This document shows, piece by piece, positions 1 to 8,098 of a stretch of 64,000 nt of DNA. Each line of letters opens with the position of its first letter. Position 1 is the stretch's first letter. Source of the DNA: Leptospira brenneri (GTDB taxonomy: Bacteria > Spirochaetota > Leptospiria > Leptospirales > Leptospiraceae); assembly GCF_002812125.1 (NCBI RefSeq), contig NZ_NPDQ01000003.1:1-64000 (forward strand), read 5' to 3'. Under the pieces are notes generated by a model that saw nothing but the letters and a program-made list of their open reading frames with translations, had not been told where the DNA came from and searched no databases. The translations under genes were made by a program, and so were the position numbers.

Positions 1-2
1 TC

Positions 3-77
3 GTTAACTTTGAATACCAAGGTTTTGAAGAAACAATCTTATGTTTGGATGCTATTTTTTTGAATCAAGTCGAGTAG
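3..77 (+). CDS. C-terminal end of an unidentified protein (partial)
   Basis: The frame starting at base 3 is open from the window edge to a TAG at 75-77 and would encode the last 24 residues of a protein (VNFEYQGFEETILC, then LDAIFLNQVE). The composition is protein-like, and the stop codon lies inside a perfect palindrome that also holds the stop of a minus-strand ORF, which suggests a true gene end. Too little is present to name a family. Frame 1 is also open to 63, so the choice of frame is an inference. Confidence 0.4.
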   Translation, partial: VNFEYQGFEETILCLDAIFLNQVE

Positions 78-104
78 CATTATTTCTTCACGGAAATAAT
101 GCTA
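75..104. terminator. Perfect 12-bp palindrome joining two convergent stop codons
   Basis: TAGCATTATTTC at 75-86 is the exact reverse complement of 93-104, with a six-base loop between them. The TAG at 75-77 ends the plus-strand partial ORF and the complement of 102-104 is the TAG of the minus-strand small ORF. No long T tract follows on either side, so it is a weak intrinsic terminator on paper. It could equally be a 3'-end RNA-protecting hairpin used in both directions. Confidence 0.55.
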
Positions 105-289
105 AGGAAAAGATTTCAGCCCCCTAGAAATCAGCAATCCAAGGATTAAGGATAAGATAGAAATCCCCAAACTTGACCCATACTAATTTGATTACCCGGT
201 TTCGAAGACTTACAAAACAGCCTTTGAGTCTGGCCAACGATAGTAAAAAGAACAACATAATTGGTAACAAGAAAAATGGTTAGTATCAA
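102..289 (-). pseudogene. Small two-helix membrane protein with an apparent frameshift
   Basis: Downstream of the SRPBCC gene, a minus-strand frame opens at a TTG (287-289) and reads a hydrophobic segment (ILTIFLVTNYVVLFTIVG) followed by a polar turn (SSKPGNQISM). That frame stops at 146-148. A shift of one base around 177-182, at a run of three G on the minus strand, continues as GSSLGISILSLILGLLISRG and ends at the TAG at 102-104. The joined product would be about 62 residues with two membrane helices. Both halves look like real protein, so I read this as one small gene broken by a single-base deletion. A sequencing error or a recoding event would look the same. It would be the third gene of the arsR operon. 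No good ribosome binding site is visible. The family is not recognised. Confidence 0.4.
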
Positions 290-301
290 TATTTTTTAAA
301 C

Positions 302-787
302 TTACGACCGAATTCGTTCCAAGTATTTTGCAAGATTTCCCACATGTTGTTTCCCACCTTCGATGGCGCCGTATTTTGCATTCACTCGTTCTAGTTCTTC
401 TTTAGTTGGGAATATTTGAATCATCGTTAAATTTGTACCTTCACCAAAAGGTTCAAAAATAATTTTGGATTGGAAGTCTACATCTTCGTCACCCTCGCCA
501 TCTCCGATATGTTTATATAAAATAGAATCAGGTCTTTGAATCTCGATAAACTGGATTTTATTTTTATAATCATGCCCATCAGGGCCATGCATGACAAAAT
601 CCCAAATTCCACCATTGAAAAAATCAAAACGATTGATTGTGAGTGTAAATCCATCAGGTCCCCACCATTCTGTTAGATGTTCTGGACTCGACCAAACTTC
701 AAATAATAATGAATTCGGGACATCAAAGTACTTTTGATAAGTTACCTGATTGTTTTCGATGATTGTTTCTAAATTATTTTTTATCAT
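302..787 (-). CDS. SRPBCC / AHSA1-like domain protein
   Basis: This 161-residue protein has the START-like fold of the AHSA1 (activator of Hsp90 ATPase homologue 1) family. The diagnostic start is the segment [25 protein letters not shown] (about 20-45), with the family's V-W-x-x-PE-x-x-x-x-WW-GP pattern. The C-terminal helix holds [13 protein letters not shown]. Such proteins form a cavity for a hydrophobic ligand; the ligand here cannot be told from sequence. The ATG at 785-787 follows GGAGAG inside the end of the ArsR gene, and the two genes overlap by 14 bases, so translation is probably coupled. ArsR-SRPBCC pairs are a common bacterial arrangement, in which the repressor controls its own operon. 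Family call sure, substrate unknown. Confidence 0.85.
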   Translation of the reverse strand: MIKNNLETIIENNQVTYQKYFDVPNSLLFEVWSSPEHLTEWWGPDGFTLTINRFDFFNGGIWDFVMHGPDGHDYKNKIQFIEIQRPDSILYKHIGDGEGDEDVDFQSKIIFEPFGEGTNLTMIQIFPTKEELERVNAKYGAIEGGKQHVGNLAKYLERIRS

Positions 788-1103
788 TTGTTCTCTCCAT
801 TTTTAACTTCAATACATACCGATCCAGTTTGTCCAAACGTTTCGTCCAAAGATTTTTAATATCTAAAATCCAATCTTCCATATCTTTAAGGCCTGTTTGG
901 TTTAGGCTGTAGATCCGTTTTTGAGCATCCTTCTTCATCAAAAGGACATTCGCATCCTTTAATACTTTTAGATGTTGGGAAATGGCAGGAGGACTCATTT
1001 GAAAATTCTGACTTATTTCTGTCGATGTAAGTTCTCCGTTTTTGACCACTAGTCTTACGATGTCTCTTCTTGTCTCATCCGCTAAAGCGGCAAAAGCATT
1101 CAT
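774..1103 (-). CDS. ArsR-family winged-helix repressor
   Basis: This 109-residue protein is a single winged-helix domain. It opens with the family's [16 protein letters not shown] helix (about 4-18). The recognition helix region [25 protein letters not shown] lies at about 27-51, followed by the wing ([14 protein letters not shown]). No cysteine pair of the metal-sensing ArsR members is present, so the inducer is probably not a metal; it belongs to the subgroup usually paired with SRPBCC genes. It is first in an operon with that gene. The promoter just upstream carries palindromes that overlap its -35/-10 region, which fits autorepression. The start ATG is preceded by only a few bases of predicted transcript, so the message may be leaderless. 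Confidence 0.9.
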   Translation of the reverse strand: MNAFAALADETRRDIVRLVVKNGELTSTEISQNFQMSPPAISQHLKVLKDANVLLMKKDAQKRIYSLNQTGLKDMEDWILDIKNLWTKRLDKLDRYVLKLKMERTNDKK

Positions 1104-1104
1104 T

Positions 1105-1139
1105 GGTTAAAATATTAACCGATTACTTAATTAAGTCAA
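1105..1139 (-). promoter_or_regulatory. arsR promoter with overlapping palindromic operators
   Basis: On the minus strand, TTGACT (1134-1139) and AATATT (1111-1116) are separated by exactly 17 bases. The ATG begins at 1103, only seven bases after the -10 hexamer, so transcription would start at or next to the start codon. A perfect palindrome ACTTAATTAAGT (1125-1136) covers the -35 edge and spacer. A second dyad, GGTTAA-AATA-TTAACC (1105-1120), covers the -10. A repressor bound to either would block RNA polymerase. The sites are seen; their use by the adjacent ArsR protein is inferred. Confidence 0.6.
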
Positions 1140-1265
1140 TACTTAATTATAATTATTTCTCGAAAAAAATATAAAACGAATCGGAACGTATGTTTTTGTC
1201 TTAAAATCACAAAGTCCCTCTTTTCTCAAAAATAATCAAAAAGAGAGGTTGTGGATTCATTTATA

Positions 1266-1337
1266 GAACCAACCTATTCGATTGAATACAAAAACAAACA
1301 TTGATTAAGCGAACTATCCACCTGAACCAACCTATTC
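1266..1337. repeat. Two copies of a 14-base direct repeat
   Basis: GAACCAACCTATTC occurs at 1266-1279 and again at 1324-1337, 58 bases apart start to start. That is about five and a half helical turns. It lies just upstream of the AT-rich inverted repeat. A paired operator is possible; a remnant of a local duplication is the alternative, but the flanking bases do not match beyond the repeat. Confidence 0.6.
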
Positions 1338-1348
1338 ATTGTTCAATG

Positions 1349-1389
1349 GTATTTTTTATAATCATTATGATTCTAATTATAAAAAATAC
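1349..1389. promoter_or_regulatory. Long AT-rich inverted repeat containing a PerR/Fur-like box
   Basis: GTATTTTTTATAAT (1349-1362) and its exact reverse complement (1376-1389) flank a 13-base centre. Inside, TTATAATCATTATGA (1356-1370) matches 13 of the 14 defined positions of the known PerR box TTATAATNATTATAA. A second, weaker match overlaps it in the right arm. The box lies about 150 bases upstream of the flavin monooxygenase and about 250 bases from arsR. A Fur-family operator controlling the monooxygenase is inferred. A plain AT hairpin followed by a T-rich tract (terminator-like) is the alternative. Confidence 0.5.
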
Positions 1390-1523
1390 TTTTTCCTTTT
1401 TTATCACACATATGTTTTTTTTATTGCAAATGAATCATAAAGAGATGTCATTCTTTCTCAGTTCTTAATTTCGGAACATTGTTCTTATAACAAAGTTCCC
1501 ACAAAATAGAAACGAGGAAACAG

Positions 1524-2990
1524 ATGACAACTTCAGTTCTTAGAAATCCTTCCGTTGTAGTGATCGGTGCTGGTATGACTGGCATCCTACTTGCGATCGA
1601 ACTCGAAAAAGCAGGAATCACTGACGTAACCATAATCGAGAAAAAAAATGACTTAGGGGGAACTTGGAGAGAAAATACTTATCCTGGTGTTGCCTGTGAC
1701 ATTCCAGCTCATATGTATACCTATAGTTTTGAACCAAATCCTGAGTGGAGTCACCGATTTGCTCATGGAGATGAAATTCAAAGTTACTTCAAACGTGTGA
1801 GTGATACCTATAAGGTAACACCAAGAATCCATTTTAACGAAGCAGTTACAGAAGCATCATATAACAATGGAAAGTGGACAACAAAAACAAGTAAGGGAAA
1901 AACTTATGTTTCCGATTTTCTGATTTCAGCCACAGGAATTTTACACCACCCTGCTCGTCCCAATATCCAAGGACTTGATTCTTTCCAAGGAAAATGTTTT
2001 CATACTGCAGAATGGGATCATTCCGTAGACTTAAAAGGAAAACGAATTGGAATCATCGGAACTGGTTCCACTGCGGCCCAAGTCATTCCTGAAATTATGA
2101 AACAAGGTAGTAAAGTCTCTGTTTTCCAAAGAACCCCACAATGGATTGTTGAAATTCCAGATGTAAATTATTCTGAAAAAGACAAACAAAGATGGAGAAA
2201 AGATAAAACGATTTTAAAAAGACTTCATAAATGGTACACCTTTGCTGTAGAACAAACTTTTTCCAAAGCAGTGATCGGTAAAAAAATCCCTCATATGCTG
2301 ATGAGTTTTCTCTGCAAAAAAAATCTTAAAAAATCAATCAAAGATCCTTCCCTTCGTAAAAAACTAACTCCAAACTACAGAGTGGGTTGCAAACGAGTGA
2401 TTGTGAACTCCACTTTCTATGATGCCATCCAAAAACCCAATGCTGATTTAGTTACAGAGGGAATCGAAAAAATTACAGATAAGGGAGTGGTAACGAAAGA
2501 CGGAAAACTTCATGAACTAGATGTGCTCATCCTAGCAACAGGATTTAACCCATTTAATTTTATGAGACCAATGAACCTAACAGGGAAAAATGGAGTTTCT
2601 ATCGATACAGTTTGGAAAAAGAAAGTCCAAGCATACAGGTCTCTATTCATCCCTCACCTTCCCAATTTCGTTCTGATGCTTGGACCCAACACTCCTATTG
2701 GAAATTTTTCTGTAATTGCTATGAGTGAAGTCCAAACCAAATATGTGATGAAAATCATCCAAGATTGGAGAATGAAAAAATTTGATGAAATCGAAACAAC
2801 AGAAGAAGCTCTAAAACAATTTGCCGCTTACCTAAAAGCAGGAATGGGAAAAACAGTATGGCTCGGTGGTTGCCAAAGTTGGTATTTAGATCCTGATGGA
2901 GATCCGGCAATGTGGCCATATACTTGGAAACAATGGGAAAAGGAAATGAAAACACCCAACTACAAGGACTTTGCCCTAAAAACATTTTAG
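1524..2990 (+). CDS. FAD/NADPH flavin monooxygenase, Baeyer-Villiger type
   Basis: This 488-residue enzyme has the two Rossmann motifs of the family: VVIGAGMTG (12-20) for FAD and GIIGTGSTA (176-184) for NADPH. Between them is the Baeyer-Villiger fingerprint FQGKCFHTAEWD (154-165; family pattern FxGxxxHxxxWP/D). The flavin segment DLGGTWRENTYPGVACD (43-59) is also typical. Such enzymes insert one oxygen atom next to a carbonyl (ketone to ester) or oxidise soft heteroatoms; the substrate cannot be read from sequence. The length is close to the single-chain cyclohexanone-monooxygenase-like group. It stands alone: an intergenic region with a Fur-like box lies before it and a strong terminator after it. 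The ATG at 1524 follows GAGGA at a normal distance. Family call sure. Confidence 0.9.
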   Translation: MTTSVLRNPSVVVIGAGMTGILLAIELEKAGITDVTIIEKKNDLGGTWRENTYPGVACDIPAHMYTYSFEPNPEWSHRFAHGDEIQSYFKRVSDTYKVTPRIHFNEAVTEASYNNGKWTTKTSKGKTYVSDFLISATGILHHPARPNIQGLDSFQGKCFHTAEWDHSVDLKGKRIGIIGTGSTAAQVIPEIMKQGSKVSVFQRTPQWIVEIPDVNYSEKDKQRWRKDKTILKRLHKWYTFAVEQTFSKAVIGKKIPHMLMSFLCKKNLKKSIKDPSLRKKLTPNYRVGCKRVIVNSTFYDAIQKPNADLVTEGIEKITDKGVVTKDGKLHELDVLILATGFNPFNFMRPMNLTGKNGVSIDTVWKKKVQAYRSLFIPHLPNFVLMLGPNTPIGNFSVIAMSEVQTKYVMKIIQDWRMKKFDEIETTEEALKQFAAYLKAGMGKTVWLGGCQSWYLDPDGDPAMWPYTWKQWEKEMKTPNYKDFALKTF

Positions 2991-3019
2991 TTTCAGTTTT
3001 AAGCCAAATACAACATTTT

Positions 3020-3051
3020 GCCGGTATAACCCTATACCGGCTTTTTTATTT
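3020..3051 (+). terminator. Intrinsic terminator of the flavin monooxygenase
   Basis: GCCGGTATA (3020-3028) pairs perfectly with TATACCGGC (3033-3041) around a four-base loop and is followed at once by TTTTTTATTT. It lies 29 bases after the monooxygenase stop codon. Confidence 0.92.
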
Positions 3052-3140
3052 CAGAATATTCGAATTATCATTTTCTTATTTTTTGATGTGCCTCGCAAAT
3101 TCAAAAGAATATCTAAATCCTAAACTGTACTTGCGATCCC

Positions 3141-3205
3141 GCTCTCCGTTCCAATCTTTGCATCCGCAAAGGATTTCCACTCCGATCGGTGGCTGGAACG
3201 AGAGC
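3141..3205. other. Foldable intergenic element with a three-way-junction layout
   Basis: GCTCTCCGTTCC (3141-3152) pairs with GGAACGAGAGC (3195-3205) through 11 base pairs with one bulge. The enclosed sequence makes two hairpins: CTTTGC-ATCC-GCAAAG (3156-3171) and CCAC...GTGG (3177-3192). The stretch is richer in G+C than its surroundings and lies between convergent genes. It could be a small structured RNA, a dispersed intergenic repeat or a chance fold. One minus-strand frame through it is also open from within the transpeptidase gene to a stop at 3076-3078, without a start codon, so a gene remnant is a further option. Confidence 0.35.
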
Positions 3206-3215
3206 CTATACGCTT

Positions 3216-3884
3216 TCAGTCTATAATTTGAATGAAAAAACTCGGATTTTTTCTTCCGTCTAAAACAGAAACCAAAGTCTCCAGAACTTCTTTAGAAACT
3301 CCTACACAACCTGAAGTTGGTTTGTCCTCATTCCATACATGAAGAAAGATCATACTGCCAAAACCAGGAACTGCTGGGGGTTTGGTATTGTGCTCAATCA
3401 CAATGAATAAATCATAAATATAGGAATCCCAAAGAGGAACTCCTCCTTTTTCATATTTGGAAATGAGTTGGTTATAATTTTTGGAATTTGGGTGATCACT
3501 CCAATGGTGGTATTTTCGAATTTGAGTGTATTCTAAATTACGAATTTTCTCTCTTTTCTGTTTTCCTAAAATTCTTTGGATGGGAAAAACGCCAGAAGGA
3601 GTGTTTCCATCCCCTTCCCTTTTGTTTTCCTGAAAAATAAGTCCATTCCTTCCCAACCTGACAGGAATTTTTTCTAGAATCGTAACCCATTCCCCATCCT
3701 CCAAAGTATAAACATCCAATTGGCCAGAGTTTTCCTTTGGATTTGCCGTCACAAAAACGATCTGTTCTGAGTCCCAATGCACGTTTTTCGGTGTAGATTC
3801 TCCCAAGATTGGCAAAGGAAAGCTGATCCAAAAAGCAAAAAAACAGAAAAGAACAGTGATAGAATTCGTTTTTAGGGATGGAAT
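3216..3884 (-). CDS. Exported L,D-transpeptidase-like (YkuD-fold) protein
   Basis: The C-terminal half carries the YkuD catalytic region: SMIFLHVWNE with the histidine and PTSGCVGVS with the nucleophilic cysteine, in the spacing of the YafK/COG3786-type group. Such enzymes form 3-3 peptidoglycan crosslinks or attach proteins to the wall. A signal peptide (TNSITVLFCFFAFWISF) precedes it, so it acts in the periplasm. The start is a problem. Between the end of tRNA-Asn (3988) and the signal peptide there is no ATG, GTG or TTG in this frame. The only standard upstream start is a TTG inside the tRNA at 4020-4022. I give the end as an ATT at 3882-3884, which would yield a neat 222-residue precursor; this is an inference. 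The gene directly follows the tRNA and is probably on the same transcript. The function call is good, the start unresolved. Confidence 0.75.
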   Translation of the reverse strand: MPSLKTNSITVLFCFFAFWISFPLPILGESTPKNVHWDSEQIVFVTANPKENSGQLDVYTLEDGEWVTILEKIPVRLGRNGLIFQENKREGDGNTPSGVFPIQRILGKQKREKIRNLEYTQIRKYHHWSDHPNSKNYNQLISKYEKGGVPLWDSYIYDLFIVIEHNTKPPAVPGFGSMIFLHVWNEDKPTSGCVGVSKEVLETLVSVLDGRKNPSFFIQIID

Positions 3885-3987
3885 TGGTTTGGATTTAAGG
3901 GGGAAGCCTAAGATGTTGGAGAAAATGGAAAAAGCAGTTAGGATTTTCGGAGAGTCGATGGGTGTAAAACTCTTAAGATGATTCGAA

Positions 3988-4063
<76 letters not shown>

Positions 4064-4081
4064 ATCTCGAATCTGGTGACC

Positions 4082-4109
4082 ATGCTACGTAGGAAGGCCG
4101 CTAGGTCAA
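4082..4109 (-). promoter_or_regulatory. Promoter of tRNA-Asn
   Basis: On the minus strand TTGACC (4104-4109) and TAGCAT (4082-4087) are 16 bases apart. The tRNA 5' end lies 18 bases beyond the -10, leaving a short leader for processing. The match is moderate (5 of 6 and 4 of 6 to the consensus). Confidence 0.5.
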
Positions 4110-4285
4110 TGAAAAAAAATATTATGACTCAAAAGAAATTTTGAAAAAATTCTAATAAATCAGGGAACCGTGGCTTAAAAAATGGATGTTTCCAACTTAA
4201 GATACCTTCATTGTGACATAATCCTCTCCACTCCTGGTAGGGGAAAAAAATAGAAATTGTATATGTTGTTGTAGATGGGGTCTGC

Positions 4286-7200
4286 ATGAAAATTGAGAGG
4301 CATTTTACCAAAGGGAATAAGGGTCTTTACCCGAATTTAACTTGGGTCCGTAAGGATTCTAAAATTACGAATACGGACGGGTCCGTTGTATTTGAAGCCA
4401 ACGGAGTGGAAGTTCCGGATTTTTGGTCGCAAGTAGCAACAGATATCCTCGCGCAGAAATACTTTCGAAGAAAAGGTGTTCCCAAATATTTAAAGAAAGT
4501 TTCGGAAAAAGGAATTCCTGAATGGTTACAACGTTCAGTTCCCGATGATGAAAAACTTTCCGCTCTCAATCCAGAAGATCGTTTTGTAGGAGAATCTGAT
4601 TCCAAACAAGTTTTCCATCGTCTTGCGGGATGTTGGACCTATTGGGGATATAAATACGGATATTTTACAGATGAGGACAGTGCTCGTGTCTTCTATGAAG
4701 AAGTTATTTTTATGCTCGCAAGCCAAATGGCGGCACCCAATTCCCCACAGTGGTTCAATACGGGTCTTCACTGGGCTTATGGAATTGATGGAAAGTCACA
4801 AGGGCATTACTATGTGGATCCAAAATCAGGGAAACTCGTACGATCAGCCTCTTCTTACGAACACCCACAACCCCACGCATGTTTCATCCAATCTGTGGAT
4901 GATGATTTAGTCAACGAAGGCGGAATCATGGACCTTTGGGTTCGTGAAGCTCGTCTTTTCAAATACGGATCAGGAACAGGAACTAACTTTTCTAACTTAC
5001 GTGCTGCCAATGAATCTCTTTCTGGTGGTGGTAAAAGCTCTGGGCTTATGTCCTTCCTTAAAATCGGGGACCGAGCTGCTGGTGCGATCAAATCAGGAGG
5101 AACCACTCGTCGTGCAGCGAAGATGGTTTGTCTGGATATGGATCACCCTGACATTGAAGAATTCATCGATTGGAAAGTACAAGAAGAGAAAAAAGTGGCT
5201 TCCCTTGTTACGGGATCCATTCTCAACAACCGCCTTCTCAATGATATTATGAGTGCTTGCACTTCCGCCAAACAAACACTTGGTGAGGGAGCATACGACC
5301 CAACTGCCAATTTAGATCTCAAAAAAGCGATCCAAAAAGCAAGAAAGGCATTTGTTCCAGACAACTATATCAAACGAGTGATTGACCTTTCCAAACAAGG
5401 TTACAAAGACCTACTCTTTGAAGAATTAACCACTGACTGGCAATCCGAAGCATACAATACAGTTTCTGGACAAAATTCCAATAACTCAGTTCGAATCACA
5501 AACGAGTTTATGGAAGCTGTGGAAAAGGATCTTCCTTTCCAACTCTATAATAGAACCGAAAAAGAAAAAGCTAAGGCTGCGGGCCGGGATGCAAAACCGT
5601 CCAAAACGCTACGGGCTCGTGACCTTTGGGAAAGAATTGCCAATGCTGCATGGAACTCTGCTGACCCAGGAACGCAGTATCACAGCACCATCAACGAATG
5701 GCATACTTGTCCAGAGGACGGCGCCATCAATGCGTCCAATCCATGTTCTGAGTACATGTTCCTTGACAATACAGCATGTAACTTAGCTTCGGCGAATCTT
5801 GTTAAATTCTTAAAAGAAGATGGATCCTTTGACGTAGCAGGATACCGATACTTAAACAAAGTTTGGACGATCATTTTAGAAGTGTCTGTGCTGATGGCTC
5901 AGTTTCCTTCCAGAGAGATTGCAGAACTTTCCTACAAGTTTAGAACTTTAGGACTCGGATATGCGAACCTTGGTTCTCTTCTGATGATCATGGGAATTCC
6001 TTATGACTCACAAGAAGCCATGGCAGTGACGGGAGCCATTTCTTCCATCATGCATATGAGTTCTTACGCAACTTCTGCAGAGATGGCAAAAGAACTAGGA
6101 CCATTTGCAGGATACGAAAAAAACAAAGAGCATATGCTCCGAGTGATTCGTAACCATAGACGTGCCGCTTACAACGCACCGAAAGAAGAATACGAAGGTC
6201 TTACCATCACTCCAGTGGGAATCAATCCATCGTTTCTCCCTTCTTACCTACTAGAAGCGGCAAAAGAAGATTCTGACAGAGCATTAGAGCTTGGTGAATT
6301 GTATGGATATCGCAACGCACAAGTAACAGTGATTGCACCAACAGGAACAATCGGACTTGTGATGGACTGTGATACCACCGGAATTGAACCAGACTTTGCT
6401 CTTGTGAAATACAAAAAATTGGCTGGTGGTGGTTATTTCAAAATCATCAACCAATCGGTTCCAGCGGCACTTAAAAAACTCGGGTACAGCCAAGCGGAAC
6501 AAGATGCCATTGTGAACTACTGTAAAGGCCATGCTACTTTCAACGGAGCTCCTGGTGTGAACACGGCTCGTTTGAAAGAAAAAGGTTTTACAGAAGACGT
6601 ATTGGAAAAACTCGAAAAACAACTTCCGTTTGTTTTCGATATTCAATTTGCATTCAACAAATTCACATTAGGCGAAGATTTCCTTTCTAAAACATTGGGA
6701 ATTGATCCAAACGTATATAATTCCATGGGTTTTAACCTTTTGGAGACACTCGGATTTTCTGCAGAAGAAATCACCCAGGCAAATGATTATGTTTGTGGAA
6801 CGATGACCATCGAAAATGCACCTTTCATCAAAGAGAAGGACTTAGCAGTTTTTGATTGTGCTAACAAATGTGGGAAATATGGAAAACGTTTCTTATCTTA
6901 TCAATCACATATCCGAATTATGGCTGCGGCTCAACCATTCATTTCGGGTGCGATCTCCAAAACGATCAACCTTCCTGAGGAGGCAACCATCGAGGATGTA
7001 AAAAATGCATACCTCATGTCCTGGAAAGTGATGATCAAAGCAAACGCACTTTACCGTGACGGATCAAAACTTTCACAACCACTTAACTCCGTATTCCAGT
7101 TGTTAAGTGCTGTGGGAGAAGAAGAGGAAGAACTCCAAACTTCCGCTGCTCCGAAAACGGTAACGGAAGTTGCAGAGAAACTAGTGTATAAATACATTGC

Positions 7201-7909
7201 GGAAAGGAGAAAACTCCCACACCGCCGTGCAGGTTATACACAAAAAGCAATGGTAGGTGGTCACAAAGTATATCTTCGCACAGGAGAATACGAAGATGGC
7301 CAACTCGGTGAAATCTTTATCGATATGCATAAAGAAGGAGCGGCTTTCCGTTCTTTAATGAATGCATTTGCGATTGCGGTTTCTCTTGGTCTTCAACATG
7401 GAGTTCCGTTAGAAGAATTTGTAGAAGCATTCACTTTCTTCAAATTCGAACCAAACGGTATGGTTTCTGGCAACCCTCATATTAAGATGTCAACCTCTGT
7501 GATCGATTACATCTTTAGAGAACTTGCCATCACTTACCTGGGAAGATACGACTTGGCACAAGTATCTCCAGAAGATTTGAGAACAGATGAAGTAGGAAGA
7601 AAGGCAGAACCAGCAACAAAGGATCTCGGGGGAAAGCAGGAAAGTAGCGGACTTCGTGTTCCGATACAAGTGGCTCCTATTTCGATGAAGTCTGTTTTGG
7701 AAGAGAAACCAGAAGCAGTTGCCGTTGCAGGTGGATCAACCCAACCAACAGCAGCTCAATCAGCAGCAGCAACTCTGAAAATCATAGCGGAAGCCAGAAC
7801 CAAAGGTTATACAGGAGATTCCTGTACAGAATGCGGTTCCTTCCAAATGGTTCGTAACGGAGCTTGCCTCAAGTGTATCTCTTGCGGTTCCACTACTGGT
7901 TGTTCGTAA
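4286..7909 (+). CDS. nrdJ: Vitamin B12-dependent (class II) ribonucleotide reductase
   Basis: This 1207-residue protein reduces ribonucleotides to deoxyribonucleotides with adenosylcobalamin as radical source, so it needs no oxygen and no NrdB partner. Recognisable parts are the substrate-site segment [16 protein letters not shown], then [18 protein letters not shown] with the conserved NPCSE and cysteines, and the later barrel segment [18 protein letters not shown]. The C-terminus is a cysteine-rich tail ([13 protein letters not shown], then [13 protein letters not shown]) that acts as the re-reducing arm in NrdJ enzymes. The N-terminus starts at an ATG at 4286 with only a weak binding site. 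The gene stands alone, with a terminator pair after it. No B12 riboswitch box is visible upstream. The family call is sure. Confidence 0.97.
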   Translation: MKIERHFTKGNKGLYPNLTWVRKDSKITNTDGSVVFEANGVEVPDFWSQVATDILAQKYFRRKGVPKYLKKVSEKGIPEWLQRSVPDDEKLSALNPEDRFVGESDSKQVFHRLAGCWTYWGYKYGYFTDEDSARVFYEEVIFMLASQMAAPNSPQWFNTGLHWAYGIDGKSQGHYYVDPKSGKLVRSASSYEHPQPHACFIQSVDDDLVNEGGIMDLWVREARLFKYGSGTGTNFSNLRAANESLSGGGKSSGLMSFLKIGDRAAGAIKSGGTTRRAAKMVCLDMDHPDIEEFIDWKVQEEKKVASLVTGSILNNRLLNDIMSACTSAKQTLGEGAYDPTANLDLKKAIQKARKAFVPDNYIKRVIDLSKQGYKDLLFEELTTDWQSEAYNTVSGQNSNNSVRITNEFMEAVEKDLPFQLYNRTEKEKAKAAGRDAKPSKTLRARDLWERIANAAWNSADPGTQYHSTINEWHTCPEDGAINASNPCSEYMFLDNTACNLASANLVKFLKEDGSFDVAGYRYLNKVWTIILEVSVLMAQFPSREIAELSYKFRTLGLGYANLGSLLMIMGIPYDSQEAMAVTGAISSIMHMSSYATSAEMAKELGPFAGYEKNKEHMLRVIRNHRRAAYNAPKEEYEGLTITPVGINPSFLPSYLLEAAKEDSDRALELGELYGYRNAQVTVIAPTGTIGLVMDCDTTGIEPDFALVKYKKLAGGGYFKIINQSVPAALKKLGYSQAEQDAIVNYCKGHATFNGAPGVNTARLKEKGFTEDVLEKLEKQLPFVFDIQFAFNKFTLGEDFLSKTLGIDPNVYNSMGFNLLETLGFSAEEITQANDYVCGTMTIENAPFIKEKDLAVFDCANKCGKYGKRFLSYQSHIRIMAAAQPFISGAISKTINLPEEATIEDVKNAYLMSWKVMIKANALYRDGSKLSQPLNSVFQLLSAVGEEEEELQTSAAPKTVTEVAEKLVYKYIAERRKLPHRRAGYTQKAMVGGHKVYLRTGEYEDGQLGEIFIDMHKEGAAFRSLMNAFAIAVSLGLQHGVPLEEFVEAFTFFKFEPNGMVSGNPHIKMSTSVIDYIFRELAITYLGRYDLAQVSPEDLRTDEVGRKAEPATKDLGGKQESSGLRVPIQVAPISMKSVLEEKPEAVAVAGGSTQPTAAQSAAATLKIIAEARTKGYTGDSCTECGSFQMVRNGACLKCISCGSTTGCS

Positions 7910-7930
7910 AACAAAAACCAACTTTTTACA

Positions 7931-7957
7931 AATCCCGTTGTATCCAATGACGGGATT
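7931..7957. other. Hairpin after nrdJ
   Basis: AATCCCGT (7931-7938) pairs perfectly with ACGGGATT (7950-7957) around an 11-base loop. No T tract follows, so it may be an RNA-stabilising hairpin ahead of the true terminator at 7970-8003. Confidence 0.5.
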
Positions 7958-7969
7958 CATTTGATTTCT

Positions 7970-8003
7970 AAAAAAGGCCCGAAGTTCTTCGGGTCTTTTT
8001 CTT
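7970..8003. terminator. Bidirectional intrinsic terminator between nrdJ and gspN
   Basis: GGCCCGAAG (7976-7984) pairs with CTTCGGGTC (7987-7995). On the plus strand it is followed by TTTTTCTTT. On the minus strand it is followed by TTTTTTAGAAA. It therefore suits both nrdJ and the end of the type II secretion operon. Confidence 0.88.
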
Positions 8004-8098
8004 TATATGGTGACTCTAAAAAAACAAATAAAAGAAATATGGGAATCCCAAATAGACCTTCGGTTTTGTATTTTAAATTTTTATTGAATTAGCTGAAA

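Larger units (their letters stand above)
1104..1523. other. Divergent intergenic region, 420 bp
   Basis: This gap separates the minus-strand arsR operon from the plus-strand monooxygenase gene. I see no coding frame in it. It holds the arsR promoter and palindromes (1105-1139), two copies of a 14-base direct repeat (1266-1279, 1324-1337), a long AT-rich inverted repeat with a PerR/Fur-like box (1349-1389), and T-rich stretches around 1390-1430. A TATAAC at about 1487-1492 is a possible -10 for the monooxygenase, but no good -35 partner is visible. GAGGA at about 1513 is its ribosome binding site. Confidence 0.6.

Noticed and set aside
2912..3226. Plus-strand ORF of 104 codons after the monooxygenase
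   Set aside because: It starts inside the monooxygenase gene, crosses the terminator and has a low-quality composition, so it is treated as a chance frame.
4255..4280. NrdR box upstream of nrdJ (ACAACATATACAATTT on the minus strand)
   Set aside because: Only about 10 of 16 positions fit the known consensus, and no second box at the usual spacing is visible.
4110..4285. Cobalamin riboswitch before the B12-dependent reductase
   Set aside because: No B12-box-like sequence and no fold of the known class was found in the 220-base gap.
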